Source: Ruminococcus sp. AF46-10NS
GTDB taxonomy: Bacteria; Bacillota; Clostridia; Lachnospirales; Lachnospiraceae
Length of the DNA: 64,000 nucleotides
Direction of reading: 5' to 3'
Assembly: GCF_003474435.1 (NCBI RefSeq)
Contig: NZ_QRNF01000011.1
Span: forward strand, 29,203-93,202
In this document: positions 63,675 through 64,000 of the stretch, piece by piece
How positions within the stretch are numbered: position 1 is the first letter of the stretch
Layout: each line of letters begins with the position of its first letter
The notes under the pieces: generated by a model
Told to the model about the DNA's origin: nothing
The model's input: the letters and a program-made list of their open reading frames with translations, nothing else
Database searches by the model: none
Position numbers and translations under genes: made by a program

Positions 63675-63817
63675 CATGAGAAAGTCACAAAACAGGTGTT
63701 ATTTTGTGGTATGTGGGTGGTTGAACATCCAGATGTTGTGGAAGTGGTAGTGGTGAGAGTATAGATGAAAAGCGGGTGGATGAAGAGGTTTTGTGACTTT
63801 TCATTGCTTGCTTTTTG
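63673..63817. repeat. Copy B of the dispersed repeat, with terminal inverted repeats
   Basis: ATGAGAAAGTCACAAAAC (63676-63693) and GTTTTGTGACTTTTCAT (63788-63804) are inverted repeats with one indel, bounding about 130 bases; pairing can extend to AGC/GCT-like bases outside. The interior matches copy A at 31461-31581 at roughly nine positions in ten. It interrupts uvrB. It encodes no protein on either strand that I recognise. It looks like a miniature inverted-repeat element or one end of a larger element. Confidence 0.7.
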
Positions 63818-63971
63818 TATGTTGAATTGTGTAGATGTACGATAGTTCTCTGATTTTTACAAACTATTATGAGAAAATGTTGATTGAAGAAAAGAAGAAC
63901 GGAGATTATAATAAAAAAAGAAATACCTAATCGAAATGAGATAGAAAGGAGTATGAAAAGATGGTGAAAAG
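63818..63971. other. Sequence after the repeat, no uvrB continuation
   Basis: No UvrB-coding sequence resumes. TTATAATAA near 63907 may be a -10 element, and AAAGGAG at 63946-63952 is a ribosome site leading to the next open frame. This mimics the arrangement after copy A, where a short gene operon also follows the repeat. Confidence 0.35.
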
Positions 63972-64000
63972 ATGGATATATTGATAGATAAAAAGTTGAA
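63972..64000 (+). CDS. Start of a possible gene, cut by the window edge
   Basis: ATG at 63972 opens a frame reading MDILIDKKL to the window end. The AAAGGAG site lies about 20 bases upstream, longer than ideal. Too short to identify; it could be cargo of the element that interrupts uvrB. Confidence 0.25.

Noticed and set aside
1..64000. Prophage, CRISPR array, rRNA or tRNA genes
   Set aside because: No structural phage genes, regular repeat-spacer arrays, rRNA segments or tRNA T-loop/acceptor signatures were found on reading either strand.

Overview
The window reads as a chromosomal segment of a gut Firmicute of the Lachnospiraceae type (Blautia/Dorea/Ruminococcus-like); the genus cannot be fixed from sequence alone. 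The evidence is AGGAGG-type ribosome binding sites, moderate GC, gene families typical of the group (DUF6483-like, YkgJ, DegV, AgcS, BioY, hybrid kinases, GH3/GH43 with GPH transporter), and no outer-membrane genes. No rRNA, tRNA or CRISPR array was found.

Layout. 1-10.5 kb is housekeeping-like: a broken MATE exporter, a HAD phosphatase, sfsA, mutY, a GT2 glycosyltransferase, a PAP2 phosphatase with a diacylglycerol-kinase-like enzyme, an orphan OmpR-type regulator, topB, and a YkgJ-type cysteine-cluster protein. 10.5-24.7 kb is a hydroaromatic (quinate/shikimate) island: two paralogous LysR regulators, a chorismate mutase-shikimate kinase fusion, a TIM-barrel protein, two YdiB-type quinate/shikimate dehydrogenases, a YdiN-like MFS carrier, an NCS2-like permease, type I AroD, and two large Old-Yellow-Enzyme/Fe-S/FAD reductases. 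It looks like an expanded Gram-positive counterpart of E. coli ydiN-ydiB-aroD, with enone reductases that could act on 3-dehydroshikimate.

25-31 kb holds a Nudix hydrolase, two orphan EutS/PduU-like shell genes with a EutP/PduV-like GTPase behind a structured leader, and an alanine-type symporter with a YtcJ-like amidohydrolase behind a second structured leader. 31-33.8 kb is accessory: an MNT gene with a wrecked HEPN partner, a repeat element, a DUF3791-DUF3990-small protein trio, a triple-hairpin element and an XRE regulator. 33.9-46.9 kb is a signalling island: a c-di-GMP-I riboswitch with its terminator, a solute-binding lipoprotein fused to a 5'-nucleotidase-C-like domain, two hybrid histidine kinases, an HPt protein, a response regulator cut off by an IS200/IS605 element (tnpA, tnpB, putative reRNA), and a third hybrid kinase.

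47-53.8 kb holds an Fe-S aldo-keto reductase, a deletion-scarred MATE gene, an MFS gene, degV, a TetR gene, a radical-SAM gene that has lost its CxxxCxxC loop, and bioY under a BirA-type operator followed by a CHY zinc-finger gene. 54-61.4 kb is a glycan-use locus (GH43, AraC, GPH transporter, GH3, serine hydrolase). The end carries a ZIP transporter, a MerR gene fused to an integrase remnant, and uvrB cut after about 90 codons by a second copy of the repeat.

A cross-cutting feature is the number of single-base frameshifts (at least twelve, mostly loss of one base from a short run) in otherwise well-conserved genes, plus several clean internal deletions or joins. This pattern fits homopolymer-type sequencing or assembly error better than gene decay, so broken genes here should be confirmed on reads before any biological reading.
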